From assembly GCA_947484245.1 (NCBI GenBank), contig CANKOT010000166.1, forward strand, positions 1 through 5,055: a DNA stretch of 5,055 nt. Direction: 5' to 3'. This DNA comes from Comamonadaceae bacterium. Lineage in GTDB: Bacteria > Pseudomonadota > Gammaproteobacteria > Burkholderiales > Burkholderiaceae. This document shows positions 1-5,055 of the stretch, piece by piece. Each line of letters opens with the position of its first letter. Position 1 is the first letter of the stretch. The position numbers and the translations under genes were made by a program. A model generated the notes under the pieces. It was not told the origin of the DNA and ran no database searches. It saw only the letters and a list, made by a program, of their open reading frames with translations.

Positions 1-1
1 T

Positions 2-262
2 CAAAATTTATTTGGCAATCCCAGTTGTACGAATTGGAAGACTACAAGCAAGATTGAAAAAACCACTTGGCTGAATGCCTTTTTGGCACCCTTAAACTTG
101 ACTCATATTTCCAGAAAAAAACTACCTGAAGACAAATTCAGCAAATTACCATCGCTGGATCCAGCTGTTCATTATGTTGATCATTTCTGTGAGCTCAATG
201 TGAATGAATTTGCCTCTGTGGGCGCCATTCAATTTTTAGACAAGTTGACAAACGGTAGTTAA
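2..262 (+). CDS. C-terminal part of a small, probably exported protein of unknown function (5' end outside window)
   Basis: An open frame runs from the window edge to a TAA at 260-262, giving the last 86 residues of a protein whose start lies to the left. Visible landmarks are Cys9, Trp12, Trp23, Asn32 and Cys63 (numbered from the first complete codon), in the order C..W, then WLNAFLAPLN, then HYVDHFCELN, then a short C-terminal helix ending in LDKLTNGS. This spacing resembles small proteobacterial hypothetical proteins with a signal peptide, a 'C-x2-W' segment, a 'W-L-x-G-x-L-x3-N' helix and a 'VDxYCxxNP' segment, in which the two cysteines could form a disulfide in the periplasm. The resemblance is from memory of the pattern, not a search. 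No function is assigned. The gene is convergent with the bactofilin, and the stop codons are separated by 16 bp with no clear terminator. Confidence 0.6.
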   Translation, partial: QNLFGNPSCTNWKTTSKIEKTTWLNAFLAPLNLTHISRKKLPEDKFSKLPSLDPAVHYVDHFCELNVNEFASVGAIQFLDKLTNGS

Positions 263-278
263 CCGCGAGCTTAATTTA

Positions 279-650
279 TCAAGACTTGGTGCTACCCATA
301 TTGCCAATAAATTGGCCACCGCGCTCAATGTCAATTTCTGAATAGGTGAGTTTTCCAGAAACTTTTCCGGTTTTAAAAATTTTCACCAAACCCTTGCAAT
401 TGATGTCGTTTTCTAGTTGGCCATGCACTTGTATTCCTTGGGCCTGAACTTTTCCCTTGATGTTCCCTTTTGGTCCTACCTCAAGCTCTTTGCAATTAAT
501 TTCACCAGATATGTCGCCATTTATTTGAGCAAATCCTGGCACATTGATGGAGCCAACGAAGGTGACACCATCGGGTATGAACAAATCATTGTTAAGGCTT
601 GAAACATTAGACATAGAGGTAATTAACTTTGGTTGATTAATTGCCATCAT
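279..650 (-). CDS. Bactofilin (polymer-forming cytoskeletal protein, DUF583 type)
   Basis: The 123-residue product has the hallmark of bactofilins: a short disordered tail, then a core of about 100 residues made of repeated short beta strands with regularly spaced G-x-[IVL]-x-G turns. Examples are GSINVPGF, INGDISGEINC, GNIKGKVQAQGIQVHGQL, INCKGLVKI, GKVSGKLTYSEIDIERGG and a final QFIGNM. Such cores fold as a right-handed beta-helix that polymerises without nucleotide into membrane-associated filaments. In other bacteria these position wall-synthesis or polarity factors; the job here is unknown. The length is typical of a minimal bactofilin. The start is uncertain: tandem ATGs at 650 and 647 lack a good ribosome site, and a third ATG at 614 (MSNVSS) would give a 111-residue form that keeps the whole core. 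It is transcribed away from the receptor gene, sharing the intergenic region with it. Confidence 0.88.
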   Translation of the reverse strand: MMAINQPKLITSMSNVSSLNNDLFIPDGVTFVGSINVPGFAQINGDISGEINCKELEVGPKGNIKGKVQAQGIQVHGQLENDINCKGLVKIFKTGKVSGKLTYSEIDIERGGQFIGNMGSTKS

Positions 651-707
651 ATTGCAAGTTGATCCATTGGCAATACTCAGTGTTTTGTAGCGTGTTTTGA
701 TGAATGG

Positions 708-737
708 TTGACGTAAAAACCCCCCACCCTTTAAAGT
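708..737 (+). promoter_or_regulatory. Candidate sigma-70 promoter for the TonB-dependent receptor
   Basis: TTGACG at 708-713 matches the -35 consensus at five of six bases. TAAAGT at 732-737 is a four-of-six -10 element after an 18-base spacer. Transcription would start around 744, inside the Fur box, which is the usual geometry for Fur repression. The weak -10 keeps the confidence modest. Confidence 0.4.
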
Positions 738-738
738 T

Positions 739-757
739 AATGCGAATCATTCTTATT
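739..757. promoter_or_regulatory. Fur box (iron-responsive operator)
   Basis: The 15-base core at 741-755, TGCGAATCATTCTTA, matches the palindromic Fur core TGATAATCATTATCA at 11 of 15 positions, including the central AATCATT. It lies 45 bp upstream of the preferred start of the receptor and overlaps the predicted transcription start. Fur with bound Fe(II) would occupy it and shut off the receptor in iron-replete cells. Because the region is divergent, an effect on the bactofilin is possible but not shown. Confidence 0.72.
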
Positions 758-799
758 TAGTTTATGATGACCTCACTTTTTGAACAGAGTGAAAACATC

Positions 800-2908
800 A
801 TGGAAACAATGAAGCAAGAGCCATCGCAAACGCTTACTAAATGTTTACTTATTGCAATTACCTATGTAAATATAGGTATTTCTGTCGGTTACACACAGGA
901 AACCTCCCCAGAAACGAGCATGGCAACGGTCTTTGTGATCGGCGGGGAAGAAAACCTCACAAGCCTTGGTGGTGCTGGGCAGATTCTGGGTAAGAAGGAA
1001 CTGGAAGACTCCCACGTTTTCACTGTCAATGAAGCATTGCGCAAAGTCGCAGGCGTACATGCACGCGATGAAGAGGGCTTTGGCTTACGCCCCAATATCG
1101 CCATGCGGGGCTTGAATCCGACGCGGTCCACCAAGATCACCTTGCTGGAAGATGGGCTTGCATTGGCTTATGCGCCTTATGGGGACAACGCTAGTTATTA
1201 CCACCCGATGGTGGATCGCTATGAGCGAATTGAAGTACTCAAAGGCTCAAGTTCTCTGATGTTTGGCCCACAAACCGTGGGTGGTGTGGTGAATTACATC
1301 ACCCCTGCACCTAGGCAGGCTTTCGGCGGTTATGTTCAGGGGGTGATGGGCAATCGCGATTACGCCAACGGCAAGGTGAGCATTGGCGCAAGCGGTTTGA
1401 ACTTGGACTATGGACTCAAGCAAGGTGACGGCGCACGTGACAATATGTATCACAAACTGGATGACCTCAACATCAAGTACAGCACTGAAGTGAGCGAACG
1501 CCAGGCCATCACCCTTCGCACCAACCTCTACAAAGAAGACTCGGTACAGACCTACTCCGGCCTTACGCAAGCAGAATTCGAAAATCTTGGATCTAGCTAT
1601 AACCCGTTTAAAAATGATCGGTTTGAAGCGCAGAGAACTGGCCTATCAATAACCCACGATTTTCTTGTCACTGACCAAACCACCTTGATCACCAGCGTGT
1701 ATTACTCAAAGTTTGAGCGTGACTGGTGGCGTCAGGCTAGCACCAGTCAAGATGGGCAATGTGCAGCACTTAACCCATCGCGTTTAGCTGGCGTTGTCAT
1801 CAATCCGGACAGCTGTAACTCCATCCAAGGGCGTCTGCGTAGCTACGAAACTTGGGGAATCGAACCTCGAATAACGGTCACGCACAGTCTGGGGGAATTT
1901 CAAGCAGGTGCTCGCATCCATTTTGAAGAACAGAACCGCAAGCAGATCAATGGCACTTCGCCAACAGCAAGAAGCGGGACATTGGCCGAAAACAATCTGC
2001 GACATACCAGCGCTTACTCTGGTTTCATAGCCAACCGCTTTGATATTGGAAAATTCACAGTGACGCCAATAGCACGCTATGAATCCATCAAGGCCGAGAG
2101 AAATAACCTTCTGACAGCACAAACGGGAGAGAGCACCGTTTATGCGTTTACGCCAGGTTTAGGTGCTACTTGGAATCCAACGGATACGCTGACTGTTTTT
2201 ACAAGTTTGCATAAAGGGTTTGCGCCTCCCCGTGTCGAAGACATGATAGGCAGTACAGGCACGGTCACTGATGTCAGCGAAGAGAAATCCAAGAACTTTG
2301 AAGTGGGTTTTCGAATGCAACCCATGAAAAAAGTTTCTGTACAAGGCGCCTACTTCAGAAACGCTTATGACAATTTGATCGCGGTTGGATCGATTGCAGG
2401 TGGAAGTACACCTCTGTCACAAGGAAAAGGCTTGTTTGAAGGCATTGAGCTTGCAGCAAGTGCTGATTTTGCATCTGGCGTTTTCGGCCGACTGGCCTAC
2501 ACATGGCTTCCTACCGCTGAACAGACAGAAGCCTTTCGTAACGTGTCTACAGGCGAAACAGTGGGCTCACAAGGAAAGCGTCAAGCTTATGCGCCAGAAA
2601 ATACATTGACAGCAGCCGTGGGCTATGAGGTGGGAGCCTTCAAAGGGGAACTAGAAGCCCAATATGTGGGAAGCCAGTTCTCGGATTTTGCAAACACGGT
2701 TGCACCGACAGCAGATGGACAAAAGGGAGAAATTGCAGCCTACACCATGTGGAATGCCGCACTCAATTACAGGTTTGATAAAGCACTGTCAGCATTTGTA
2801 ACAGGGAAGAATTTGCTCGACAAAACATATGTGGTTGACCGTACGCGTGGCATTTTGGTGGGTATGCCCCGTTTGATTCAGATTGGCGTTAAATACACTT
2901 TCTATTGA
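800..2908 (+). CDS. FecA-like TonB-dependent outer-membrane receptor (ferric chelate uptake)
   Basis: This is a full-length TonB-dependent receptor of 702 residues from the chosen start. A hydrophobic signal stretch (about 16-32) is followed by a TonB-box-like TVFVIG (43-48), then a plug domain (about 60-170) with RGLNPTR (103-109), LLEDG (115-119), APYGD (125-129), ERIEVLKG (142-149) and GPQTVGGVVNYITP (156-169). The rest is a 22-strand-type barrel ending in YTFY, the aromatic C-terminus recognised by the BAM machinery. The GPQxVGGVVN and APYG motifs are those of the FecA (ferric dicitrate) group, so ferric citrate or a similar chelate is the likely but unproven substrate. Unlike E. coli FecA, there is no N-terminal signalling domain before the TonB box, so it should transport without signalling to a sigma factor. 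Cys321 and Cys339 may be disulfide-bonded in an extracellular loop. The ATG at 800 was chosen because GAGTGA lies 7 bases upstream; ATGs at 764/767 would add 12 or 11 residues but lack a ribosome site. The upstream Fur box indicates induction under iron limitation. Confidence 0.93.
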   Translation: METMKQEPSQTLTKCLLIAITYVNIGISVGYTQETSPETSMATVFVIGGEENLTSLGGAGQILGKKELEDSHVFTVNEALRKVAGVHARDEEGFGLRPNIAMRGLNPTRSTKITLLEDGLALAYAPYGDNASYYHPMVDRYERIEVLKGSSSLMFGPQTVGGVVNYITPAPRQAFGGYVQGVMGNRDYANGKVSIGASGLNLDYGLKQGDGARDNMYHKLDDLNIKYSTEVSERQAITLRTNLYKEDSVQTYSGLTQAEFENLGSSYNPFKNDRFEAQRTGLSITHDFLVTDQTTLITSVYYSKFERDWWRQASTSQDGQCAALNPSRLAGVVINPDSCNSIQGRLRSYETWGIEPRITVTHSLGEFQAGARIHFEEQNRKQINGTSPTARSGTLAENNLRHTSAYSGFIANRFDIGKFTVTPIARYESIKAERNNLLTAQTGESTVYAFTPGLGATWNPTDTLTVFTSLHKGFAPPRVEDMIGSTGTVTDVSEEKSKNFEVGFRMQPMKKVSVQGAYFRNAYDNLIAVGSIAGGSTPLSQGKGLFEGIELAASADFASGVFGRLAYTWLPTAEQTEAFRNVSTGETVGSQGKRQAYAPENTLTAAVGYEVGAFKGELEAQYVGSQFSDFANTVAPTADGQKGEIAAYTMWNAALNYRFDKALSAFVTGKNLLDKTYVVDRTRGILVGMPRLIQIGVKYTFY

Positions 2909-3170
2909 GTTGACAAAATGCATTGGCTATGAAATTTGGTCTGGTGTGGACAACATTCTCATCACCCAAATGAATTTTCATAAGCTGAGCCAAAGAGAAA
3001 TTCCCCAAAGCAAGCTATACAACATAGAGCCTAAAAATAACCCAGTACTTGAAAATGAACCCATGAACTTTGCTTGGAGATTGCCAAGATGAGTTAAAGT
3101 TAATCTTGGAATGCTAATTCTGAATTCCAAAGTAATCCATTTCTACGAACGATACAAATAGGATATAAAG
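2909..3170. other. Intergenic region between receptor and small membrane protein gene
   Basis: There is no convincing gene in these 262 bases. A TTGACA at 2910-2915 is a perfect -35 hexamer but has no good -10 at the right distance. A 40-codon open frame (ATG 2970 to stop 3092) lacks a ribosome site and any recognisable sequence. No U-tract terminator follows the receptor. The right half contains overlapping inverted repeats, listed separately, and a ribosome site at 3160-3163 for the next gene. Confidence 0.5.
3084..3130. repeat. Two overlapping inverted repeats (mutually exclusive stems)
   Basis: CCAAGAT at 3084-3090 pairs perfectly with ATCTTGG at 3103-3109 across a 12-base loop. TTGGAAT at 3106-3112 pairs perfectly with ATTCCAA at 3124-3130 across an 11-base loop. 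The two stems share the TTGG at 3106-3109, so only one can form at a time. They lie 41-87 bases before the start of the 65-residue protein gene. They could be a leader switch, an operator, or chance in AT-rich DNA; no T tract follows either stem, so a classic terminator is unlikely. Confidence 0.35.
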
Positions 3171-3368
3171 ATGGATAACGGCGCTTACGAGAAATACAAA
3201 CAAGAACATCCAGTGGTCAATACATTGCTGTCAACCTACGATCACATCACCATGTTTCCAGAGCACTTGGCCAATCAAGAAATCGTTTTGCTGGTGGCAT
3301 TGCCACTGATTGCAATGTATGCAGTGGGCAAATTGATTTACACCTATTTCTTCAAAAAGAAAGAATGA
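3171..3368 (+). CDS. Small single-span membrane protein of unknown function (65 aa)
   Basis: The gene starts at an ATG preceded by AGGA with a 7-base spacer, a good ribosome site and the main reason to accept it as real. The product has a polar N-terminal part (1-37, with YEKYKQEHPVVNTLLSTYDH), one hydrophobic segment at about 38-61 (IVLLVALPLIAMYAVGKLIY and following aromatic residues) and a basic tail KKKE. By the positive-inside rule the tail should be cytoplasmic and the N-terminal part periplasmic, in the inner membrane. I do not recognise the family. It lies 262 bp after the receptor in the same direction, so it may be co-expressed or have its own leader. A role in iron uptake is only a guess from position. 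Confidence 0.68.
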   Translation: MDNGAYEKYKQEHPVVNTLLSTYDHITMFPEHLANQEIVLLVALPLIAMYAVGKLIYTYFFKKKE

Positions 3369-3419
3369 ATTGGTGGGTCAGTGGACGTTGTGCAAGCGTC
3401 GTCCGAAACCTCACACACG

Positions 3420-3710
3420 CTAAATATTTTGCTTTTCAAGTTCCTGCTGTAAGTCAATCCATGCGGAGTCAAAATTCAGTTTCTTTGCCATGGGTGAACT
3501 TGACTCCACAACCCGCCAAAATGGTGCGAGATTTTTTGTACTGCTGGTTCGGCTGAACTCTTCCCAAGTGTGCTCCGCAACGATTCTGAGAAAAATGGAC
3601 GTTAATACTGGGCATGTGGCGTCACAGTTGTTCTTGTCTGCCAGCCTGCGCCTGAAAGCTTGGATGGAAATGATGGATCCTGGCGTGATGCTCTTGAGTT
3701 CTTCAGCCAC
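3420..3710 (-). CDS. MGMT-like (alkyltransferase-like) family protein, probably missing its N-terminus
   Basis: The 96-residue frame matches, from memory, a group annotated 'MGMT family protein', small relatives of the O6-alkylguanine-DNA alkyltransferase DNA-binding domain. Its signature elements appear in order: ITPGSIISIQAFRRRLA (8-24; helix-turn-helix region), CDATCPVLTSIFLRIVAEH (29-47; the family's 'xxTCPxTTGIFxRIxAE' segment), APFWRVVES (62-70; 'TPYWRVI') and a C-terminal helix, WIDLQQELEKQNI. The classic PCHR methyl-acceptor motif is absent, so alkyl transfer is not expected; DNA-lesion binding is possible but unproven. The frame opens with GTG at 3710, with only a GAG touching it as a ribosome site. 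Family similarity continues upstream of that codon (see the pseudogene entry), so this may be the remnant of a longer gene. It is convergent with the small membrane protein gene and divergent from the amidase gene. Confidence 0.6.
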   Translation of the reverse strand: MAEELKSITPGSIISIQAFRRRLADKNNCDATCPVLTSIFLRIVAEHTWEEFSRTSSTKNLAPFWRVVESSSPMAKKLNFDSAWIDLQQELEKQNI

Positions 3711-3773
3711 CTCAACTGGACATGAAATTTACAGCTTATCAAGGTTCAATTCTTCTGTGCAGATAATCCCCAT
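3420..3773 (-). pseudogene. Possible full extent of the MGMT-like gene, interrupted by an in-frame TAA
   Basis: In the same frame as the 96-residue product, an ATG at 3773-3771 is preceded by AGGG (3782-3779) with a 5-base spacer, a better start than the GTG at 3710. It reads MGIICTEELNLDKL, then TAA at 3731-3729, then ISCPVE joined directly to the GTG-initiated frame. In relatives recalled from memory this region reads like 'GKMxIPxPxEVDEIMxxxPKG', which lines up with DKL-stop-ISCPVEVAEELKSITPG. A single T-to-A change in a leucine TTA would create this stop. Read through, the protein would be 117 residues. Alternatives are a sequencing error, real initiation at 3710 or at the ATT at 3728, or chance continuation of the frame. 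Confidence 0.4.
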
Positions 3774-3886
3774 GAAAACCCTAAAAACACTAAAACCACA
3801 TAACTCAAAGGTTTTATGCTAATCTAACTATGCTGATGCCGTTTTCCACTCCATGGCTTTCGGTCTGATCATTTTCATTTTTAAAT

Positions 3887-3890
3887 AGGG
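3887..3890 (+). promoter_or_regulatory. Ribosome binding site of the amidase gene, inside a GGGATCCC palindrome
   Basis: AGGG lies 6 bases before the ATG at 3897 and fixes the start of the amidase gene. Its GGG is part of the 8-base perfect palindrome at 3888-3895. No convincing -35/-10 pair was found in the 3774-3886 stretch upstream. Confidence 0.55.
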
Positions 3891-3896
3891 ATCCCC

Positions 3897-5055
3897 ATGT
3901 CATTCAACAAAACCTCGCTTGCTTGGTTGTTATTAGGCTGCTTGGCACTGCCAGCTATCGCCGACACCACCGATGTCAAGACACAAACCATCGTCGAAGT
4001 GAAGAAAAAAGGGGAGCATTGCGAAAATGATCCCAATTGCTTTAACCGCTACCACCCCGCCATCAAACCCGTTGCGCGTGCCAAACCCGGTGACTTGATC
4101 GTTGTCCACACACGGGACGCCTTAGATGCCAAACTGAATATCAATTCCAAGAATAAAGATGTCACAGCCATTGACACCAATTTGATCCACCCCATGACGG
4201 GCCCCATCTACATCGAAGGCGCCAAGCGCGGTGATGTGTTGGCGATTAAATTGATCGATATCAACCCCAATGAATACGGTTACACCACGCTGATTCCTGG
4301 TTTTGGCTTTCTGCCCGACATGTTTCCAGATCCTTATGTCGCCAACTGGAAGTTGAACCGCTATGAGGCTGTGTCTGCCCAATTGCCCGGCGTTCGTATC
4401 CCCATGAATGGCTTCATGGGATCCGTAGGCGTCATGCCTGGCGAAGAAGAAGTTGAAAAATGGTTGGCCCGCGAAAGCCAATTGGGTGCTGCAGGTGGCG
4501 TGGCATTGCCACCGCAACCCATCAGCGCACGTCCTGTTGAAATCTGCGGTCCTAACGGCAGCCACAAAGACAAATGTTTGCGCACTGTGCCTCCCCGTGA
4601 AAACGGCGGCAATATGGACGTCAAGCAAATGGTTGAAGGCACCACCTTGTTATTGCCTTGCTACATCGACGGTTGCGGTTTCTTCATCGGTGACGTGCAC
4701 TATGCACAGGGCGATGGTGAAGTGGCAGGTACCGCCATTGAAATGGGGGCAGTTGTGACTGTTTCCACCGAAATTCGCAAGGGCATGGCCTCTTTGGTCA
4801 AACAACCCATGTTTGAAGGTGGCTCACAAATCAAGAAATTGGAGCCAGACAGCTTCCATGCCGTGGTCGGTTATCCGTTGAAAAAAGCTGGCGAAGTTCC
4901 ACCACAGTGGGCTTACTTGGACAGTGAAAAAATCAAACCGCTGACCAACTTGTCCAACGATTTGACCTTGGCTGCACGCAACTCGATGATCGCCATGATC
5001 GACTGGTTGATGGCCACCAAAGGTTTGAGCAAAGAACAAGCTTTGGTCATTGCCA
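3897..5055 (+). CDS. Exported acetamidase/formamidase family protein (3' end outside window)
   Basis: The frame is open from the ATG at 3897 to the edge (386 codons). The product belongs to the FmdA/AmdA family of metal-dependent amidases that hydrolyse formamide, acetamide or related short amides to ammonia and the acid. Recognisable landmarks are AKPGDLIVVHTRDALD (62-77), the GPIYIEGAKRGDVLAIKL segment (102-119), IPGFGFLPD (133-141), GSVGVMPGEEE (175-185), NGGNMD (236-241), GDVHYAQGDGEV (265-276; Asp266 and His268 are the likely metal-site residues) and the C-terminal ARNSMIAMIDWL with GLSKEQAL (375-382). Relatives continue roughly 30-60 residues further. Unlike the usual cytoplasmic enzymes it begins with a signal peptide (hydrophobic core LAWLLLGCLALPAIA, likely cleaved after Ala22), so it should act in the periplasm. 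LLGC weakly resembles a lipobox, but AIA-D is the better site. Six cysteines remain in the mature part (42, 48, 217, 227, 255, 260), consistent with disulfides. The true substrate is uncertain. Confidence 0.9.
   Translation, partial: MSFNKTSLAWLLLGCLALPAIADTTDVKTQTIVEVKKKGEHCENDPNCFNRYHPAIKPVARAKPGDLIVVHTRDALDAKLNINSKNKDVTAIDTNLIHPMTGPIYIEGAKRGDVLAIKLIDINPNEYGYTTLIPGFGFLPDMFPDPYVANWKLNRYEAVSAQLPGVRIPMNGFMGSVGVMPGEEEVEKWLARESQLGAAGGVALPPQPISARPVEICGPNGSHKDKCLRTVPPRENGGNMDVKQMVEGTTLLLPCYIDGCGFFIGDVHYAQGDGEVAGTAIEMGAVVTVSTEIRKGMASLVKQPMFEGGSQIKKLEPDSFHAVVGYPLKKAGEVPPQWAYLDSEKIKPLTNLSNDLTLAARNSMIAMIDWLMATKGLSKEQALVIA

Larger units (their letters stand above)
651..799. other. Divergent intergenic region between bactofilin and TonB-dependent receptor
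   Basis: This stretch lies between the bactofilin start and the preferred receptor start. It holds a C-rich tract around 720-729, a candidate rightward promoter and a Fur-type operator, listed separately. I see no convincing leftward promoter for the bactofilin, although it must lie here or inside the receptor gene if the bactofilin is transcribed alone. Confidence 0.6.

Noticed and set aside
253..265. CGGT-ACCG mini hairpin between the convergent genes, considered as a terminator
   Set aside because: A 4-bp stem with no following T tract is too weak.
715..733. A-tract and C-rich tract in the divergent region, considered as a structured element
   Set aside because: It is simple-sequence composition with no repeat or pairing partner nearby.
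1247..2122. Long - strand open frames at 1247-1570 and 1784-2122
   Set aside because: They are antisense shadows of the receptor, with no recognisable motifs.
2910..2938. TTGACA after the receptor stop as a promoter for the small protein
   Set aside because: No acceptable -10 hexamer at 16-18 bases; the best reading is AATTTG.
2883..3092. 69-codon open frame overlapping the receptor's end, including a 40-codon version from 2970
   Set aside because: There is no ribosome site at either start, a composition unlike a membrane or globular protein, and no recognised sequence. A real microprotein cannot be fully excluded.
3383..3404. GGACG/CGTCC inverted repeat after the small membrane protein gene, considered as a terminator
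   Set aside because: Only 5 bp with a large loop and no T tract; chance is likely.
3490..3822. 110-codon open frame on the + strand
   Set aside because: It lies opposite the MGMT-like frame, which has family-like motifs. This frame has no recognisable sequence and no good ribosome site.
4122..4628. 168-codon open frame on the - strand
   Set aside because: It is a shadow of the amidase gene, which carries clear family motifs on the + strand.

Overview
The window looks like chromosomal DNA of a proteobacterium. The visible reasons are a TonB-dependent outer-membrane receptor, which implies a Gram-negative envelope, a Fur-type operator, a bactofilin, and proteins with Gram-negative signal peptides. 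Moderate base composition and heavy use of TTG for leucine, especially in the last gene, would fit a betaproteobacterium (Burkholderiales/Nitrosomonadales type). No rRNA or marker gene is present, so that placement is inference. No CRISPR array, tRNA, rRNA or insertion sequence was seen.

Layout, left to right. (1) Positions 2-262 (+) hold the 3' end of a small protein with a C...W...C pattern, probably exported, of unknown function. (2) Positions 279-650 (-) encode a bactofilin, convergent with the first gene and 16 bp from it. (3) A divergent intergenic region (651-799) carries a good Fur box and a candidate promoter. (4) Positions 800-2908 (+) encode a FecA-like TonB-dependent receptor without an N-terminal signalling domain. 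(5) Positions 2909-3170 contain no convincing gene but have two overlapping, mutually exclusive inverted repeats. (6) Positions 3171-3368 (+) encode a 65-residue single-span membrane protein of unknown function. (7) Positions 3420-3710 (-) encode an MGMT-like (alkyltransferase-like) protein whose reading frame seems to have begun at 3773 and to be interrupted by a stop codon at 3729-3731, so it may be a pseudogene. (8) Positions 3897-5055 (+) encode an exported acetamidase/formamidase family protein that runs off the right edge.

The only clear functional theme is iron-regulated uptake. The receptor would import a ferric chelate, perhaps ferric citrate, across the outer membrane when Fur is inactive, and the small membrane protein downstream might belong to the same response. 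The bactofilin, the MGMT-like gene and the amidase look like independent transcription units. I found no strong evidence for a wholly new multi-gene system. The observations most worth checking are the interrupted MGMT-like gene, the cysteine-modified exported amidase, and the unexplained leader structure ahead of the small membrane protein.
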